Below, in pieces: positions 44,832-46,631 of a DNA stretch of 46,631 nt (position 1 is the first letter of the stretch; every line of letters starts with the position of its first letter). The DNA comes from Planctomycetota bacterium (GTDB taxonomy: Bacteria; Planctomycetota; Planctomycetia; Planctomycetales; Planctomycetaceae): NCBI GenBank assembly GCA_003388505.1, contig QQVO01000001.1:1-46631 (forward strand). The letters run 5' to 3'. The translations under genes were made by a program, and so were the position numbers. The notes under the pieces were generated by a model that saw only the letters and a list, made by a program, of their open reading frames with translations, made no database searches and was not told the origin of the DNA.

Positions 44832-45842
44832 TTACTGCCGGCTGCGGTGCAACAGGTAGCCGCGCGGACGCCCTTGGCGATCCTCGCAGGCGTCAGCGCT
44901 TACGAGCTTGTGCATCAGTTCTTCGTCCGACCACGGCGGCTCACAGCGGAGGTTGAATTCTTGGAGGACGGGCAGCGCCTTTTCGATCGTCAGGCCGAAC
45001 GCGTGAGTCAGCCGGCAGGCAACCATGAACGTCTGAGCATGGCCACCCTGACCGCTGACGGCGGGCGGGATGCGAGACACGTAGGTACGGGCTCGCTGGA
45101 CGACGGGATCGTTGGTGTCGAGGACAACGCCCTCGCAGTGGTGCGTCGGCTGCGAGATTGCCTGCTTGCGCGATGCGATGAGATCTAGGAGCCAATTCGG
45201 TGCGATCGCCGCAGAGCGCCAATCCAGCCACTCATACCGGCGACCGGACCGATGCAGTGAAGGAGGTAAGAGGATGTACCCCTTGGTCGAGCGAACGTCG
45301 ACTCCGTCAAGGATCTTGGTGCGGTTCCGAATTTCCGCATCCGGCGGCAACAGGAAGAAGTAGTGAACCCCGCCACCGCCGCTCTGCGCAGTCAATGTCG
45401 GTGGCAAGCGGCCGCATTTGGCGGTCGCGTCTTCCATCGATCGTCTTCCAGCCTCACCGTCGAGATCGACCACGAACAGGCCCATCCCTTCGCCTGTCGC
45501 GCCCCCGATATTCATGCCTTCGAACTCTCCCCCCCACCATTCGGCTATCTGTTCGACGTCGGCGTTGGCACCTCTGACGCCATTCCAGAGGGCGGGATGC
45601 TTCCCGTGATTCGTGCAGCCCGGATCCCGGCAGGTACATCCATGCGTCTGGGGATCAGTCGTGTGGACGGGGAGCACTGGCCAATGCAGTTGTGCGGCGT
45701 AGTACTGGGCGGCCTGCAGCATCATTGCGCAGTGAGCTCGATATGGATCGGGTGCTGGACCTGAGCATGAAGGTTGTTCGCCGCGGGGTGCCGGCGGAGT
45801 CCTGATTCGGGGATCGCGATCGTTTGCGTCGGATGGTTGCAT
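44832..45842 (-). CDS. bifunctional DNA primase-polymerase (AEP type)
   Basis: A 336-residue archaeo-eukaryotic-type primase-polymerase that makes primers and extends DNA. The catalytic metal motif is VVDLDGEAG, and a second is SGGGGVHYFFLLP. Near the start is a zinc-binding cluster, CTCRDPGCTNHGKHP, as in many prophage PrimPols. The C-terminal 100 residues (GGHAQTFMVACRLTHAFGL and WSDEELMHKL) resemble a PriCT domain. ATG 45842 is chosen; the longer frame to 46091 begins within another gene. Together with the RepA-like ATPase it makes the core of a replication module. It is part of the minus-strand array. Confidence 0.87.
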   Translation of the reverse strand: MQPSDANDRDPRIRTPPAPRGEQPSCSGPAPDPYRAHCAMMLQAAQYYAAQLHWPVLPVHTTDPQTHGCTCRDPGCTNHGKHPALWNGVRGANADVEQIAEWWGGEFEGMNIGGATGEGMGLFVVDLDGEAGRRSMEDATAKCGRLPPTLTAQSGGGGVHYFFLLPPDAEIRNRTKILDGVDVRSTKGYILLPPSLHRSGRRYEWLDWRSAAIAPNWLLDLIASRKQAISQPTHHCEGVVLDTNDPVVQRARTYVSRIPPAVSGQGGHAQTFMVACRLTHAFGLTIEKALPVLQEFNLRCEPPWSDEELMHKLVSADACEDRQGRPRGYLLHRSRQ

Positions 45843-45927
45843 TTGAAGTTCTCGTCGTGTCTCACCGGTCTGGCGTGGTGCTCGGTCGTATTTTTTTGTG
45901 ACGTGTGCTGATGCCCAGCACATCGCG

Positions 45928-46179
45928 TCAATAGAACTCGACGACGTCCTCCGTCCGTTTCCGGCGCTGACGTGGTCTCCGTGGCGGTGACGGTCCGTGC
46001 GTCGCCTCGTATTCAGCGACCGCGTCTCGTGGAATCCGCCAGCGGGGGCGGCGCGAACCCGGACGGGAAAGAGTGAAGGCACGGAGCTCACCCGATCGGA
46101 TCAGCTCGAGGACTCTCTCGGACTTGCATCGCCACTCGGCGGCGAGTTCAGGTGGAGTTAGGCACTTGAAAGCGGTCAT
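45928..46179 (-). CDS. excisionase-like HTH protein
   Basis: An 83-residue MerR/Xis-like DNA-binding protein: MTAFKCLTPPELAAEWRCKS, then LELIRSGELRAFTLSR, and WRIPRDAVAEYEA. This is the winged-helix layout of HTH_17/excisionases, with a basic tail (PPRRPRQRRKR). AAGGAGG precedes its ATG; the ATG overlaps the stop of the upstream gene by four bases, so both are translated together. It could be a recombination directionality factor or a repressor. Confidence 0.83.
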   Translation of the reverse strand: MTAFKCLTPPELAAEWRCKSERVLELIRSGELRAFTLSRPGSRRPRWRIPRDAVAEYEATHGPSPPRRPRQRRKRTEDVVEFY

Positions 46180-46403
46180 TCTCCGCCTCCTTCAGCGTCG
46201 GCCGCTGCGTGCTGGTCAGCGAGAAACAGGAGCCGGAGGAACGCCGCTCTGTCATATACGTCGCAGCCATCCGCCGTCGCTGTCGGCTGAATCTCCGGGT
46301 GTTCATCGAGCAATTGACGAACCTGCGAGACTGGTTGTCTCAACAGCGCAGCCATCCGGCGGACGGTCAGGAGTGGGAACGGGATTCGGACGGACATGGA
46401 CAT
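46176..46403 (-). CDS. small HTH-like protein
   Basis: A 75-residue protein, MSMSVRIPFPLLTVRRMAAL, with LLRQPVSQVRQLLDEHPEIQP as a likely helix-turn-helix and a VYDRAAFLRLLFLAD segment. ATG 46403 has GAGGAG before it. It overlaps the next HTH gene by four bases. It resembles small DNA-binding proteins that control excision or replication of mobile elements. Confidence 0.72.
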   Translation of the reverse strand: MSMSVRIPFPLLTVRRMAALLRQPVSQVRQLLDEHPEIQPTATADGCDVYDRAAFLRLLFLADQHAAADAEGGGE

Positions 46404-46450
46404 TCGACATCTCCTCAAGAGATGCCCGATATTCCGTCTCGCCGCCCAAG

Positions 46451-46480
46451 AAAAAACGCCTCGCGATGATGCAAGGCGTT
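46451..46480 (-). terminator. rho-independent terminator, minus strand
   Basis: On the minus strand AACGCCT, a 12-base loop and AGGCGTT are followed by a run of T. It lies between the gene at the right edge and the HTH operon, and probably ends the former. Confidence 0.72.
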
Positions 46481-46555
46481 GTTATGTATGTGGTTGGGTC
46501 AAACTCGGTGTTTGCGCACTCGCCTAGATGAACGCGCATTCTTGCGCATTGTCGG

Positions 46556-46631
46556 TCATTTGAGATCCGAGTTTCTGACCGTCTCCCGAACCTGATCAGA
46601 AACCAGGGCAATCATTTCTGCGCGTTCCTCG
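46556..46631 (-). CDS. C-terminal tail of a gene running off the right edge (partial)
   Basis: On the minus strand 25 sense codons lead from the window edge to TGA at 46556-46558, giving a charged amphipathic helix (ALVSDQVRETVRNSDLK). The terminator at 46451-46480 fits it as the end of a real gene. The family cannot be told. Confidence 0.45.
   Translation of the reverse strand, partial: EERAEMIALVSDQVRETVRNSDLK

Overview
The window looks like a stretch of a planctomycete chromosome. The GC content is high, genes sit on both strands in short directional runs, and several protein families are ones I associate with Planctomycetes: a CheB/CheR/PAS/GAF histidine kinase fusion, a multi-BON periplasmic protein, UPF0182, hibernation-factor-like domains fused to sigma-like domains, and an acyl-ligase/carrier/acyltransferase fusion. 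No rRNA, tRNA, CRISPR array or transposase was recognised. The taxonomic call is an inference from gene content.

Layout. 1-3.6 kb: the tail of an upstream gene, a small membrane protein, and a 900-residue lipid-metabolism fusion. 3.75-4.0 kb: the decayed C-terminus of an efflux adaptor. 4.5-7.8 kb: citrate synthase, PfkB-type phosphofructokinase and a frameshifted quinone oxidoreductase. 7.9-11.7 kb: a SIMPL protein, a six-BON-domain exported protein, and the first HPF-like/sigma-like fusion. 12.0-15.9 kb (minus): DUF2267 protein, ATP-grasp enzyme and CocE-type hydrolase, the last two translationally coupled. 16.1-21.6 kb (minus): UPF0182 and MMPL membrane proteins. 22.0-23.9 kb (plus): rhodanese, RpiB-type isomerase and a BNR-repeat protein. 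23.8-27.0 kb (minus): a stress-flavoured run of small helical protein, DksA/TraR zinc finger, CBS pair, two unknown proteins and a ZIP transporter. 27.3-29.3 kb: Hsp20, the second HPF-like/sigma-like fusion and a thiamine-binding protein. 29.8-35.3 kb: a 1471-residue orphan sensor kinase and an exported Cu/Zn superoxide dismutase. 35.5-39.6 kb: a small unknown protein, a cation/Ca2+ exchanger, a gene broken by one stop codon, an MBL-fold/DinB/cupin run, and a zinc-ribbon membrane protein.

From about 40 kb to the right edge the content changes to an accessory element. All genes are on the minus strand: two small HTH/excisionase-like proteins, a primase-polymerase, a RepA-like ATPase, and four or five proteins I do not recognise. 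A 65-nt hairpin stands at the left junction. A pair of tandem 36-bp palindromic repeats abuts the ATPase gene and keeps its dyad symmetry through paired changes. This is probably the replication module of an integrated plasmid, phage or satellite; no integrase or attachment site is visible.

Working together: citrate synthase, PfkB, Hsp20, a CBS protein, hibernation-factor-like proteins, a DksA-like regulator, superoxide dismutase and a GAF-domain kinase of the HisKA_3 type together resemble a dormancy or low-energy stress regulon, in the manner of the mycobacterial DosR set. The most unusual items are the two HPF-like/sigma-like fusions and the covarying palindromes of the mobile element.
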